Shown one piece after another: positions 1-7,665 of a stretch of 64,000 nt of DNA. A program made the translations under genes and the position numbers. The notes under the pieces were generated by a model. The model was not told the origin of the DNA. It worked only from the letters and a program-made list of their open reading frames with translations, and ran no database searches. The stretch covers positions 1,575,588 through 1,639,587 of the forward strand of contig NZ_CP118181.1 in the NCBI RefSeq assembly GCF_028748145.1, in the 5' to 3' direction. Each line of letters begins with the position of its first letter. Position 1 is the stretch's first letter. The DNA is from Entomospira culicis. Lineage in GTDB: Bacteria; Spirochaetota; Spirochaetia; WRBN01.

Positions 1-144
1 TAGCAGGTGAAAAAGTACGCTCTTGCCACAGCCAGAGGCGCCTAAAAGCGCCGTTCGCTTGCTCGAAGGTAAAGAGAAATCGAGCGACCGCAACACCTGA
101 TGACCACCAAATGCCTTACTTAAACCATTTATCTCGATTGCCAT
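1..144 (-). CDS. ABC transporter ATP-binding protein, ThiZ-like (partial)
   Basis: This is the first 48 codons of an ABC ATPase that continues past the left edge. The start ATG at 144-142 follows a purine-rich AGAGGGGG ribosome-binding site. The visible part begins MAIEINGLSKAFGG and contains a Walker A motif, GASGCGKSV, near residues 38-46. It lies 13 nt downstream of the substrate-binding lipoprotein and permease genes of the same TPP-riboswitch-controlled operon, so it should energise uptake of a thiamine precursor such as hydroxymethylpyrimidine. The family is certain from Walker A and the position. The substrate is inferred from the riboswitch and the NMT1-like binding protein. Confidence 0.85.
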   Translation of the reverse strand, partial: MAIEINGLSKAFGGHQVLRSLDFSLPSSKRTALLGASGCGKSVLFHLL

Positions 145-157
145 GGTGCGCCCCCTC

Positions 158-1144
158 TTATTCTAACAACCTATTTGTAAAAATTTCTTCAATAATAATA
201 TTTTGCCCATTATTAGGAAGTAAGCCCTCTGCGCTCGCCCACGCCAAATAGCGGGCAAAGACCTTGCCATCCATGCGACCAAATTGACCATTATGATTAA
301 GATAAAGCGTCGCTAAGTGCACCGTACTCGCCTCAATCAGCGCCCGATCCATTCCCGACACCGCACTTAAAAAGATCTCGCTCGCCTTACCTGGATTCTC
401 AACAGCATACGCATAGCCACGGGCAATCGCGCGCATCGCCTTTGCCAGAGCAACCTCTCGCTTGGCGATATTCTCGTCGGTGGAGAGAATCATCGGGGTG
501 TAGAAGTTGAGCGCATCGTCGTACTCGCGCACAATAATTTCATTAAGCATAATGCCTTGTAGCTTAGCGGCCAAGAGATCCCAGCCTCTAAAGACCCAGA
601 GATAATCACCCTCCCCATGCACCAGCGCGTTGAGATCGGCCATCGACCCCGTAGCAGCTAATGTAACTTCGGGATTCTCCACCCCATCGCGTGCCATAAT
701 GGCTCGCACCGTAGCGATGTCGTTGGCGCTACCATAGCTCAAATAGCGCTTGCCCACTAAATCGCTAGGACGCGTAATATTATTCTCTTGCAAAGAGACC
801 AACACCGAATCATTCTCTTGTAAAATCGCTGCTACAGCCACAATCGGCAAACCTTGGTCGCGTCCAAAAAAGAGCGTACTCTCCCAGCCAATCAACAAAT
901 CCACCTGATTAGTCAACAAGAAATCTAACCCACCATCTTCAGGCGCTTGCAGAATCGTAAGCTCCACACCCTCTTCCGCCAAGTATCCCATCGCCTGCGC
1001 CACATAAAGCCCAATGTGGTTGGTATTAGGCACCCAATCTAGCATGATGCTCACCTTATCTTTGGATTCTTCATCTTTCGCCTTGCCCGTGCAAGCCACC
1101 ATGCTAAAAACTATCCCTAAACCAACAATAAAAAGTCCTCTCAT
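158..1144 (-). CDS. ThiY-like NMT1/THI5-family substrate-binding lipoprotein
   Basis: This 328-residue protein is the predicted substrate-binding component of a thiamine-precursor (HMP-type) ABC importer. A lipoprotein signal ends in the lipobox VAC-T at about residues 16-19. The mature part starts VSIMLDWVPNTNHIGLYVA, which matches the NMT1/THI5-like fold where a conserved W-P-N-T-x-H-x-G-x-Y segment lines the pyrimidine pocket. The ATG directly abuts the stop of the permease gene (no spacing), indicating translational coupling. Control by the TPP riboswitch upstream of the permease supports the thiamine role. An aliphatic sulfonate or nitrate binder is less likely. Confidence 0.88.
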   Translation of the reverse strand: MRGLFIVGLGIVFSMVACTGKAKDEESKDKVSIMLDWVPNTNHIGLYVAQAMGYLAEEGVELTILQAPEDGGLDFLLTNQVDLLIGWESTLFFGRDQGLPIVAVAAILQENDSVLVSLQENNITRPSDLVGKRYLSYGSANDIATVRAIMARDGVENPEVTLAATGSMADLNALVHGEGDYLWVFRGWDLLAAKLQGIMLNEIIVREYDDALNFYTPMILSTDENIAKREVALAKAMRAIARGYAYAVENPGKASEIFLSAVSGMDRALIEASTVHLATLYLNHNGQFGRMDGKVFARYLAWASAEGLLPNNGQNIIIEEIFTNRLLE

Positions 1145-1924
1145 TTACGTTCTCTCCTCCTTATCTATAAGATGATACCTACGCATCACCCGTTGCTCTA
1201 ACTGACTACTAATAAAAATAATCAGTAAACTCAACCCAATGCTCAAGGCGATGGTTGCCATCATCAGGGCGTAATCGTAGCTCTTTCGGCTTCGCAACAA
1301 CGTATTGCCCAGACCATCTTGCCCGCCCAGCCATTGTGCCGTAATCACCACCGAGATAAGGTATGTTGCCGAGACGCGCACGCCACTAAAGAAGCCCACC
1401 ATCGCCATGGGCCAGCGCGCCATCCTAAAGATCTGCCAACGACTTGCCCCATAGCTACGCAACAACGCCTCAACTTCGCGATCGCTCTTGGCTAACGCCT
1501 GACTAAAGCCCACATAAATCGGGAAAAAGGTAACCAACACCACAATCACTAGCTTGCTCGTGGTGCCAAAACCAAGCAACAAGAGCACCAGCGTCGTGGT
1601 AGCGATAGGCGGACTGGCCTGCCATGCATATAATAAGGGATAAAGAAGGCGCGCTAACCAAGGCAACGGCTCTAAAACAATCGCCAAGACAAAAGCAACA
1701 ACTGCGCCTAAAAAGAGACCAATCACCGCTTGATAAAGCGTCTCCACCGTGCCTAGCCACAAGAGCTCACGATGCCTTACCATAGAAGCAACAATAGTAG
1801 ATGGTTTGGGAAAAATGCGCACCCAAAGGGTAAAATAGTCGTCGGCAAAGAGTTGCCAAAGAACTAACCACGCAAGATAAAATAGAGCAATCGCAATAGA
1901 TAAACGAATTTCTTTTATACGCAT
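1145..1924 (-). CDS. ThiX-like ABC transporter permease
   Basis: This 259-residue integral membrane protein has about six hydrophobic segments and a BPD_transp_1 (SsuC/TauC/ThiX) core. The EAA-like loop reads EVEALLRSYGASRWQIFRMA, in front of conserved membrane segments. It is the first gene of the thiX-thiY-thiZ operon. Its ATG lies only a few bases after the 3' end of the TPP riboswitch, whose last bases (GAAGGAAGC) probably contain the ribosome-binding site. Ligand binding would therefore be expected to block translation. It should form the membrane channel for a thiamine precursor. Confidence 0.87.
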   Translation of the reverse strand: MRIKEIRLSIAIALFYLAWLVLWQLFADDYFTLWVRIFPKPSTIVASMVRHRELLWLGTVETLYQAVIGLFLGAVVAFVLAIVLEPLPWLARLLYPLLYAWQASPPIATTTLVLLLLGFGTTSKLVIVVLVTFFPIYVGFSQALAKSDREVEALLRSYGASRWQIFRMARWPMAMVGFFSGVRVSATYLISVVITAQWLGGQDGLGNTLLRSRKSYDYALMMATIALSIGLSLLIIFISSQLEQRVMRRYHLIDKEERT

Positions 1925-1930
1925 ATGGAT

Positions 1931-2013
1931 GCTTCCTTCGCTGGCATTATCCAGAATCAGGTTCGATGGGTCGATGCATAGGCATCCTCTCAGCTTAACA
2001 AGCTCCCCAGCTC
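1931..2013 (-). promoter_or_regulatory. TPP (thiamine pyrophosphate) riboswitch
   Basis: Read on the minus strand, the segment has the THI-box landmarks in order: GGGGAGC, GCTGAGAGGATGC, GAACCTGATTCTGG, ATAATGCCAGCGAAGGAAGC. The CTGAGA and ACCTGAT...ATAATGCCAGCG blocks are the conserved pyrimidine- and pyrophosphate-sensor arms. The element lies between a sigma70-type promoter and the permease start codon. Its 3' end merges with the ribosome-binding site, so translational repression by TPP is the likely mode. No separate terminator hairpin with a T-run was seen. Confidence 0.95.
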
Positions 2014-2026
2014 CTTTGATACGTTT

Positions 2027-2055
2027 ATTCTATCTTAACTGCTCTTTTTTGTCAA
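2027..2055 (-). promoter_or_regulatory. Sigma70-type promoter of the thi operon
   Basis: On the minus strand TTGACA (2055-2050), a 17-nt spacer and TAGAAT (2032-2027) stand just upstream of the TPP riboswitch. The -35 box lies immediately beyond the stop codon of the neighbouring membrane-protein gene. Confidence 0.75.
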
Positions 2056-2059
2056 GTAA

Positions 2060-2542
2060 CTACTCTTCAATTTGCGTGTTGTTCAACACCCAGCGATAGA
2101 CGTGTAAGATAAACCAAGAGGCAAAGAATGCCATAAAGAGCATATACATTGCACCGGCGATACCTGTTACCCAAACCGGTGATAGGTCGGTTTGATAAAG
2201 CCACATCACCAAGCCAGCAAAAAGAGAGGTAACAATCAAAAAGAGAAACCAACCAATTAGCACTAAAGACAAAATACCAATCGCCTGTCCTTTGTACTTA
2301 AGCTTCTGTCCGCCTACTTGGGTATGCTCTACCAAGTACTTAGCGATGCTGTTGACAATGGTAGGCAAAGCAAAAATCATCACGCCTAAAACGATAAAGG
2401 CCATCACCGAGCGGATAAACATGCTCTCCACCGCACCCGAGACTGCCGAGGCGACCACCGCCGTACCCACAATCAACAACACAGTGCGAATCAACGTCCA
2501 CATCAAGGCATTTACCGATCCTTCAAAGCGAAACCCTTTCAT
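2060..2542 (-). CDS. Small YjgN/DUF898-like membrane protein
   Basis: This 160-residue protein has about four transmembrane segments. It starts FRFEGS, and its middle carries the pattern KYLVEHTQVGGQKLKYKG. That resembles the R/K-Y-x5-T-x3-G-x-R/K-phi-x-phi-x-G signature of the YjgN (DUF898) family, whose function is unknown. It is the shortest of four related membrane proteins in the next 4 kb and could be a single-module member. An AAGGAGG ribosome-binding site precedes the ATG and adjoins a long hairpin. The family assignment is by eye and moderate. Confidence 0.7.
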   Translation of the reverse strand: MKGFRFEGSVNALMWTLIRTVLLIVGTAVVASAVSGAVESMFIRSVMAFIVLGVMIFALPTIVNSIAKYLVEHTQVGGQKLKYKGQAIGILSLVLIGWFLFLIVTSLFAGLVMWLYQTDLSPVWVTGIAGAMYMLFMAFFASWFILHVYRWVLNNTQIEE

Positions 2543-2553
2543 AAGAACCTCCT

Positions 2554-2593
2554 TATATTAAGCGCTAGCAATAACGCTAGCTCACTTAATATA
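2554..2593 (-). promoter_or_regulatory. Stem-loop adjoining the ribosome-binding site
   Basis: A long inverted repeat, TATATTAAG-c-GCTAGC / GCTAGC-tca-CTTAATATA, ends exactly where the AGGAGG ribosome-binding site of the 160-residue protein begins. No T-run follows, so a leader structure affecting translation or mRNA stability is more likely than a terminator. Confidence 0.5.
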
Positions 2594-2665
2594 ATGCAAG
2601 GATGAAAAAAGATCAACCTCAATTACGTAACAAAAAATTGATAGCGAGCAAAACGATTCGCTTAG

Positions 2666-3901
2666 CTATGCCTCAATCTCTTCGGTATTGCGGATAAACC
2701 AGCGCCCTAGCAGATAGTACACCAGCATCTCTAGCGACAAGAATGCCTGTAAGATACCCGCGCCCACCACAAAAATCACGCCCACATTCCAACTAGGTGC
2801 GCTCTCATCACTTGCACTGCTCGCGCCTAACATTCCAGAGAAACTCTCTAGTATCTTTTTGGAGAAACTCTCACTGATCGCATTGCTTACCATCAAGCTC
2901 ACCATCATTAAGGCGAAGAGACCCAACCAGATATACCACATCTGCCAAAATTTACCCCTAAAGCGAAATGCTCGCTCGGGTAAGCTCACCTGTTTTGCTA
3001 GCGTACTAAAGCTCCACGTAACCACGCCTGCCATCAACACCGTGAGTGCAAGATAGAGCGGCCAAGCAAGACCCAGTAGCGTCGCAGAGCTATTCTCTGC
3101 CAATGGCGATAAATCAATTTTGTCCGACTCAAATGATTGATATGCCCACACACTCCATAACCAACTAATCACAATAGCTCCCACGTAGTAGAGTGTCATC
3201 ATCGGGACAAAGCTAAACCATTTACCGCGATACGCAAGCAGTTGCACGCCCCCACCATGGCTCGTTTTGCTTCCATAGTAGCCCACCACCCGATGCATCA
3301 CCACCGCATACACTATCGCTAAAAGAAAAAGAAAGGGCATCATACGGAAATGAAGCGCCGAAAAGATACCCTGTGCATTTACATCCTCGAAATTGCCACT
3401 GGTGATAGTGTCCAATACCCAGCCCTGAATGTCATAGAACATAAAGCCCATCACTAATCCCACCACAACTTGCAATGCCACGTAATGGATTGCCAAGTAA
3501 CGCCAAGAACCACCTAGTGTAAAGCGCTCGCCCTTGAACGTGCTCTCTTTTGCAAAGTAACGCGCTTGGGTAATCATCTGCCATGCCCACGCCACGCTAT
3601 AGGCAAGAAACAGTACAAAAAAGAGCGCCCCCAGTAGCCAGAGGTGCCGTTGTAGTGCGCCCTCATCGATACCCATATACTTCATGGCGTTGCTCACCAT
3701 GTTGGTATCTAAATCTAGCCCACCCCGACGCGCAACATACACACTATAGCGCATGCTCAACCACATCACCAACTGCGATCCCTTAGGCAACAAGACAAAC
3801 AACACCACCGCCAGCATCCCCACCAGCGAAACCCACCGCGCCGTCATCGCAACACGTTGACGCTGTAAAAACGCAATAAAATTCCCTTCAAACTTTAACA
3901 A
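2666..3901 (-). CDS. YjgN/DUF898-like multi-pass membrane protein
   Basis: This 411-residue protein has about eight hydrophobic segments and two repeats of a YjgN-like module. The first carries ARYFAKESTFKGERFTLGG around residues 110-130, and a second begins FRFRGKFWQMW near residue 310. The probable start is TTG at 3901, preceded by AGGAG at a 7-nt spacing, giving the N-terminus (M)LKFEGNF that matches the F-x-G-N/S/T-F start of its neighbours. It lies downstream of two paralogues on the same strand, 32 nt from the nearest. The biochemical function is unknown. Confidence 0.75.
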   Translation of the reverse strand: MLKFEGNFIAFLQRQRVAMTARWVSLVGMLAVVLFVLLPKGSQLVMWLSMRYSVYVARRGGLDLDTNMVSNAMKYMGIDEGALQRHLWLLGALFFVLFLAYSVAWAWQMITQARYFAKESTFKGERFTLGGSWRYLAIHYVALQVVVGLVMGFMFYDIQGWVLDTITSGNFEDVNAQGIFSALHFRMMPFLFLLAIVYAVVMHRVVGYYGSKTSHGGGVQLLAYRGKWFSFVPMMTLYYVGAIVISWLWSVWAYQSFESDKIDLSPLAENSSATLLGLAWPLYLALTVLMAGVVTWSFSTLAKQVSLPERAFRFRGKFWQMWYIWLGLFALMMVSLMVSNAISESFSKKILESFSGMLGASSASDESAPSWNVGVIFVVGAGILQAFLSLEMLVYYLLGRWFIRNTEEIEA

Positions 3902-3933
3902 CTCTCTTCTCCTATTCTATTGAGATATTAAAT

Positions 3934-5019
3934 TTATTCTAAACCTAAATCCTCTTCCTTATTTGGTAACTCTTCATAATGAATCCCTCGAATCACCCAT
4001 CTTATCATGACATACGTCCACCAAGCATAAGTCAGTATAAAAAACCCCGTAACCAAAACGACCGTCAACATCACTGCCTCTGTCAAAATCGGGATAATCA
4101 CGACGATAATCAGCACCGACCCAAAGACAATCGAGAGCCCCATAAACTTAAACAGCGTCTTGACCCCCGTCCGAAATGCTAACGGGCGCTCACCATAGGT
4201 AATTAAACCCAGTATCTGCCGCGTAAAGAGACGAATTAAGAAGGGGCTAGCAATCACAACCACCATAAACATAAGGGCAAATATCCCTTCATGCACCATC
4301 TCTTGAAAGACACCCACCAGATAGAATGGCGTTAAGTAGAGGCTGTAAATTTTGAGGATCTGGAGAAATTTGCCCTCATAGACAAAATCTTCTGGACTCT
4401 CCTCTACCACCAAGTGAGGCACGCCCCACTCTAGCCACTTATGCAAAACAAACGCACTGGTGATGACTTGTATCACGGTAGAGGCGACTCCTGCCACCAA
4501 GGTAAGTGTCTCAATCTTCAAAGACTTGAGCTCCTCAAATGGTGCTCCAACTAATCCTGCTAAGATATTCACCCCAAGTGCGATAAAAAAGAGTTTGATG
4601 AGCCCACCCATGCGCCCATCAAAACGCACCCGATGCCGACCCAGCCTGCTAACATCGGCAAAGTAGCGCATCAGCGTACGGTAGTACCACGACAAAACAA
4701 AAGGCGAGGCAACCAGCATCAGCAAGATAAAGAGAAAAATCGCACCAAAAAGCCCAAGGAAAGCAAGGAGCGTCGACTCATCCATATCTGCAAATAACTC
4801 TTCGAAATACGCCTGCAACGCCTCAGGATTCTCCTCCACCGTAGACAAGGCGATCCAAAAATCCTCCTCAAAAAGAATCGCAGGCTCTAAGCCCGCCGTC
4901 TTCAGCGCGCCAAAAACCATCATCGCTCCCACTAGCACTAACCCAAAATTCAATAGTAAAAAACCACTCATCCGCTTGAGGTATCCACCAAACGTCCCAT
5001 TAAACGCTACTGCTTGCAC
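3934..5019 (-). CDS. YjgN/DUF898-like membrane protein, duplicated copy A
   Basis: This 361-residue multi-pass membrane protein has a GTG start (5019-5017) and a GGATGGTGA-type ribosome-binding site. It shows the module twice: RYFADVSRLGRHRVRFDG near residues 118-135 and FVYEGKFLQILKIYSLYL near 215-232. Its first 18 residues are identical to those of the next gene upstream, and both share the same GTG start and leader, showing a recent tandem duplication. The C-terminus ends NKEEDLGLE, which is useful for reading the truncation in copy B. No function is known for the family. Confidence 0.78.
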   Translation of the reverse strand: MQAVAFNGTFGGYLKRMSGFLLLNFGLVLVGAMMVFGALKTAGLEPAILFEEDFWIALSTVEENPEALQAYFEELFADMDESTLLAFLGLFGAIFLFILLMLVASPFVLSWYYRTLMRYFADVSRLGRHRVRFDGRMGGLIKLFFIALGVNILAGLVGAPFEELKSLKIETLTLVAGVASTVIQVITSAFVLHKWLEWGVPHLVVEESPEDFVYEGKFLQILKIYSLYLTPFYLVGVFQEMVHEGIFALMFMVVVIASPFLIRLFTRQILGLITYGERPLAFRTGVKTLFKFMGLSIVFGSVLIIVVIIPILTEAVMLTVVLVTGFFILTYAWWTYVMIRWVIRGIHYEELPNKEEDLGLE

Positions 5020-5130
5020 GCTATCACCATCCTTGTTCTATATTATACGTAATTTTTTTACTATAGCATACATGGTTCACCCAAATTGTGCAAGTAGACA
5101 AAAGCGATCGTTTCATCTATACTCTAACCT

Positions 5131-5147
5131 ATGAGAATCTGGATTAC
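5131..5147 (+). pseudogene. Remnant of the rfbD 5' end
   Basis: The 17 bases ATGAGAATCTGGATTAC are identical to the first codons of rfbD at 6265 (MRIWIT). After them the sequence diverges completely and runs into the tail of duplicated membrane gene B. The promoter before it (TAGACA-17-TATACT, 5095-5123) is also duplicated and looks intact, so a short non-functional transcript may still be made. Confidence 0.75.
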
Positions 5148-5196
5148 CAAGGAGAATATCCCATTATCCACCCTGCTCTAAGGCAAGATCCTCATC

Positions 5197-6153
5197 TTAA
5201 TTGGGAATCTCTTCATAATGAATTGCCATTATTGTCCAACGCGCAATCGCATAGATCCACCAAGCAAGAATCAACGTAGAAAAAGGGAAGACAACGAAGA
5301 TATCTAATACCGCCTCACCCACTAATAGAATAAATATTACGATTGGGATAAAGATAACAACCGCATAGATAACCGTGAAACCAATCAAACGAAAAGGCCA
5401 CTTAATGCTCGCTCTCCATTGCAAAGGATGCTTACCATACGTAATAAAACCAACCATCTGCTTCATTACCCAATACAGTAAGAAGATACCGCCCATCACA
5501 AGCATCAAAAACCTAAGGATCGGTGTGGCCTCTGCAAAAAAGAGATTATTAATAATATGGAATGGCATTACGTAGAGCGCATAAATGTTAAAAATATCTC
5601 CCCATCTTCCTCGATAAACCAAATCCGCCGAACTCTTCTCGACCACCACATGCGATACGCCCCACTTTAACCAATAATGGGAGAGCGTAGCACCCAATAT
5701 CGCTTGTGTCATGGCAGAGAAAATTTTTGCTGAAACAGGGAACGCAGCAAACGGTGCTACGACTAATCCTGCCAAGATATTCATCCCCCAAATAATAAAG
5801 TAGATCCTAATCAACCCACCCATGCGCCCAGTAAAACGTAACTGATGCCGATCCAGCCTGCTTGCACCCACAAAATAGCGTATTAATATGTGGTAAAACC
5901 ACGAAAACGAGAACGGTAAAACCACGAATGACCATAATATCAAGAGCAAGAGGAGCGTCGGATTCTCCCTTAGTGTAGCCAAAGCGGTTAAAATATTCTC
6001 CTTAAAAATAATCGAAGGCTCTAAGCCCGCCGTCTTCAATGCCCCAAAAACCATCATCGCTATCACCAACGGTAACCCAACCCCCAGCAACACAAAGCCA
6101 CTCATCCGCTTGAGGTACCCACCAAACGTCCCATTAAACGCTACTGCTTGCAC
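5197..6153 (-). CDS. YjgN/DUF898-like membrane protein, duplicated copy B with early stop
   Basis: This 318-residue paralogue of the preceding copy has a GTG start and the same MQAVAFNGTFGGYLKRMSGF N-terminus. It lacks roughly 40 residues present in copy A around its residues 50-95. Translation stops after HYEEIPN at a TAA that replaces the lysine codon of copy A (HYEELPNK). The frame beyond the stop still reads DEDLALEQGG, recognisably the lost tail (EEDLGLE). The protein is probably still functional because only the acidic tail is lost. Confidence 0.75.
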   Translation of the reverse strand: MQAVAFNGTFGGYLKRMSGFVLLGVGLPLVIAMMVFGALKTAGLEPSIIFKENILTALATLRENPTLLLLLILWSFVVLPFSFSWFYHILIRYFVGASRLDRHQLRFTGRMGGLIRIYFIIWGMNILAGLVVAPFAAFPVSAKIFSAMTQAILGATLSHYWLKWGVSHVVVEKSSADLVYRGRWGDIFNIYALYVMPFHIINNLFFAEATPILRFLMLVMGGIFLLYWVMKQMVGFITYGKHPLQWRASIKWPFRLIGFTVIYAVVIFIPIVIFILLVGEAVLDIFVVFPFSTLILAWWIYAIARWTIMAIHYEEIPN

Positions 6154-6228
6154 GCTATCACCATCCTTGCCTTATATTATAAATCATTTTTTTACTATAG
6201 CATACATGGTTCACCCAAATTGTGCAAG

Positions 6229-6257
6229 TAGACAAAAGCGATCGTTTCGTCTATACT
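6229..6257 (+). promoter_or_regulatory. rfbD promoter, possibly giving a leaderless mRNA
   Basis: TAGACA (6229-6234), a 17-nt spacer and TATACT (6252-6257) stand upstream of rfbD. A start 7-8 nt after the -10 box would fall at the A of the ATG at 6265, and no Shine-Dalgarno sequence lies upstream of that ATG. The same promoter is duplicated at 5095-5123. Confidence 0.65.
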
Positions 6258-6264
6258 CTAGCCT

Positions 6265-7137
6265 ATGAGAATCTGGATTACGGGGGGAGATGGACAACTG
6301 GCACGCGCGCTTCAACAACAACTGCGTCGGCAAGGTGCGCCCTTTGTTGCCACCAACCGTAGCCAGTGCGACCTCACCGATTATCGAGCGGTTGAGAGCT
6401 TTGCCCAACAATATCGCCCCACGCTCATTATGCACACCGCCGCCTTTACTCATGTCGACCACGCCCAGCAACACCAGCTCCAAGCCCTTGCCGACAACCT
6501 TCTCGCCACGCGTAATCTTACACACATCGCGCAACCCTACCGCGCTAAAATTGTCTTCTTCTCTACCGACTATCTCTTTGACGGCACCAAAACCTCGCCC
6601 TACCTCGAGAGCGACTGCCCCAATCCTCTACAATGGTACGGTAAGAGCAAGCTCCTCGCCGAAGAGACCTTGCACCCCTACCCAAATCATCTGATTATTC
6701 GTCTATCGTGGCTCTACAGCACCGAGCGTGGATTTGTCCTGGCCATTCTCCAACAACTGCGCACCCAAGCCAGCCTCACCGTGGTAGAGAATGAAATCGG
6801 CACGCCCACCTTTATCCCGTCTATTGTACCAGCAATTCTTGCCCTTGCCACTAGCCCAGCCGTGGGTACGTATCATCTTGCCAGCGAAGGAGAGGTAAGC
6901 CGATATCACCTCGCCCAGGCCACCCTTAACCTCGCGCAACGTAGCCTCAACCTATCCACCAACCCCACCCTCCACGCCATCACCAGCCATGCCTATCGAC
7001 AAGCCCATCCACAGACCGCCACACGCCCCATCTACAGCCCATTAGCCAGCCAAAAAGCCAAACAAACCCTCGCCATCGCCTCGCTAGGCACGTGGCAGGA
7101 ACACTTGCAAGCATTTTTTCGACACTATCTTTTATAA
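6265..7137 (+). CDS. rfbD: dTDP-4-dehydrorhamnose reductase
   Basis: This 290-residue protein is an NAD(P)H-dependent short-chain reductase that catalyses the last step of dTDP-L-rhamnose synthesis in the cytoplasm. The N-terminal nucleotide-binding loop reads MRIWITGGDGQLARAL, and the active-site Y-x3-K lies in WYGKSKLLAEE near residue 125. DYLFDGTK is the typical RmlD segment just before it. Length is normal for the family. The gene converges on rfbC with no bases between the two stop codons. No ribosome-binding site precedes the ATG, and the predicted transcription start coincides with it. Confidence 0.92.
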   Translation: MRIWITGGDGQLARALQQQLRRQGAPFVATNRSQCDLTDYRAVESFAQQYRPTLIMHTAAFTHVDHAQQHQLQALADNLLATRNLTHIAQPYRAKIVFFSTDYLFDGTKTSPYLESDCPNPLQWYGKSKLLAEETLHPYPNHLIIRLSWLYSTERGFVLAILQQLRTQASLTVVENEIGTPTFIPSIVPAILALATSPAVGTYHLASEGEVSRYHLAQATLNLAQRSLNLSTNPTLHAITSHAYRQAHPQTATRPIYSPLASQKAKQTLAIASLGTWQEHLQAFFRHYLL

Positions 7138-7662
7138 TTAAGGCTGAAAGTGGGGCGCTTGGGCATCTTTTGCTGACAAAATTTTATACCGAGGCCAGGG
7201 AACCGACCATATCGGGCTATCGTGGGCAACGCTTCGCTCGTGGCTTGCATGATACTCGGCGCTCGTATGATAAAGCACCAAATTATCCTGCCCCAAAGCA
7301 TAAAAGCCGTGGAGAAATCCTTTAGGAATCCACAATTGACGCATGCTCTTGGCCGTTAAGTAAAAGCTAAACCACGACAAATAGGTCGCGCTCTGGGGGC
7401 GGATATCGACCACTACATCCCAAATCGCCCCTTGTAGAACACTCACCAGTTTGCCTTGCGCGTAAGGTTCAAGCTGATCGTGCAATCCGCGCAACACCCC
7501 ATATTTACTCCAACTAAGATTACTCTGCACCAACGCATCGGGTAAACCAAGCGCCCTAAGGGTGCTAGCTTTACTAAGCTCCATAAAACACCCGCGCTCA
7601 TCACGATAAAGCGGAGGCGTGATAACCATCAAGCCATTGGCAAAACGACGCACCTGCATCAC
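7138..7662 (-). CDS. rfbC: dTDP-4-dehydrorhamnose 3,5-epimerase
   Basis: This 174-residue cupin enzyme of dTDP-L-rhamnose synthesis epimerises C3 and C5 of the 4-keto sugar. The diagnostic blocks are VLRGLHDQ (catalytic His; usually RGLHYQ, so Tyr is replaced by Asp), GKLVSVLQGAIWDVVVDIR and RQLWIPKGFLHGFYAL. It starts at GTG 7662 or ATG 7659, 3 nt after the stop of the HAD phosphatase gene, so the two are probably co-translated. rfbA and rfbB are not in the window. Confidence 0.92.
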   Translation of the reverse strand: MMQVRRFANGLMVITPPLYRDERGCFMELSKASTLRALGLPDALVQSNLSWSKYGVLRGLHDQLEPYAQGKLVSVLQGAIWDVVVDIRPQSATYLSWFSFYLTAKSMRQLWIPKGFLHGFYALGQDNLVLYHTSAEYHASHERSVAHDSPIWSVPWPRYKILSAKDAQAPHFQP

Positions 7663-7665
7663 AAT

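Larger units (their letters stand above)
3934..5147 (-). repeat. Tandem duplication unit, copy A
   Basis: This unit comprises the membrane-protein gene plus its 5' intergenic region and the first 17 bases of an rfbD-like reading frame. It corresponds to copy B at about 5164-6281. The intergenic part (5020-5147) is almost identical to 6154-6281, including a divergent promoter. Confidence 0.8.
5164..6281 (-). repeat. Tandem duplication unit, copy B
   Basis: This is the second unit, with the membrane-protein paralogue and the leader shared with copy A. Similarity to copy A ends 17 bases into the intact rfbD gene, which puts the duplication breakpoint inside rfbD. Confidence 0.8.
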
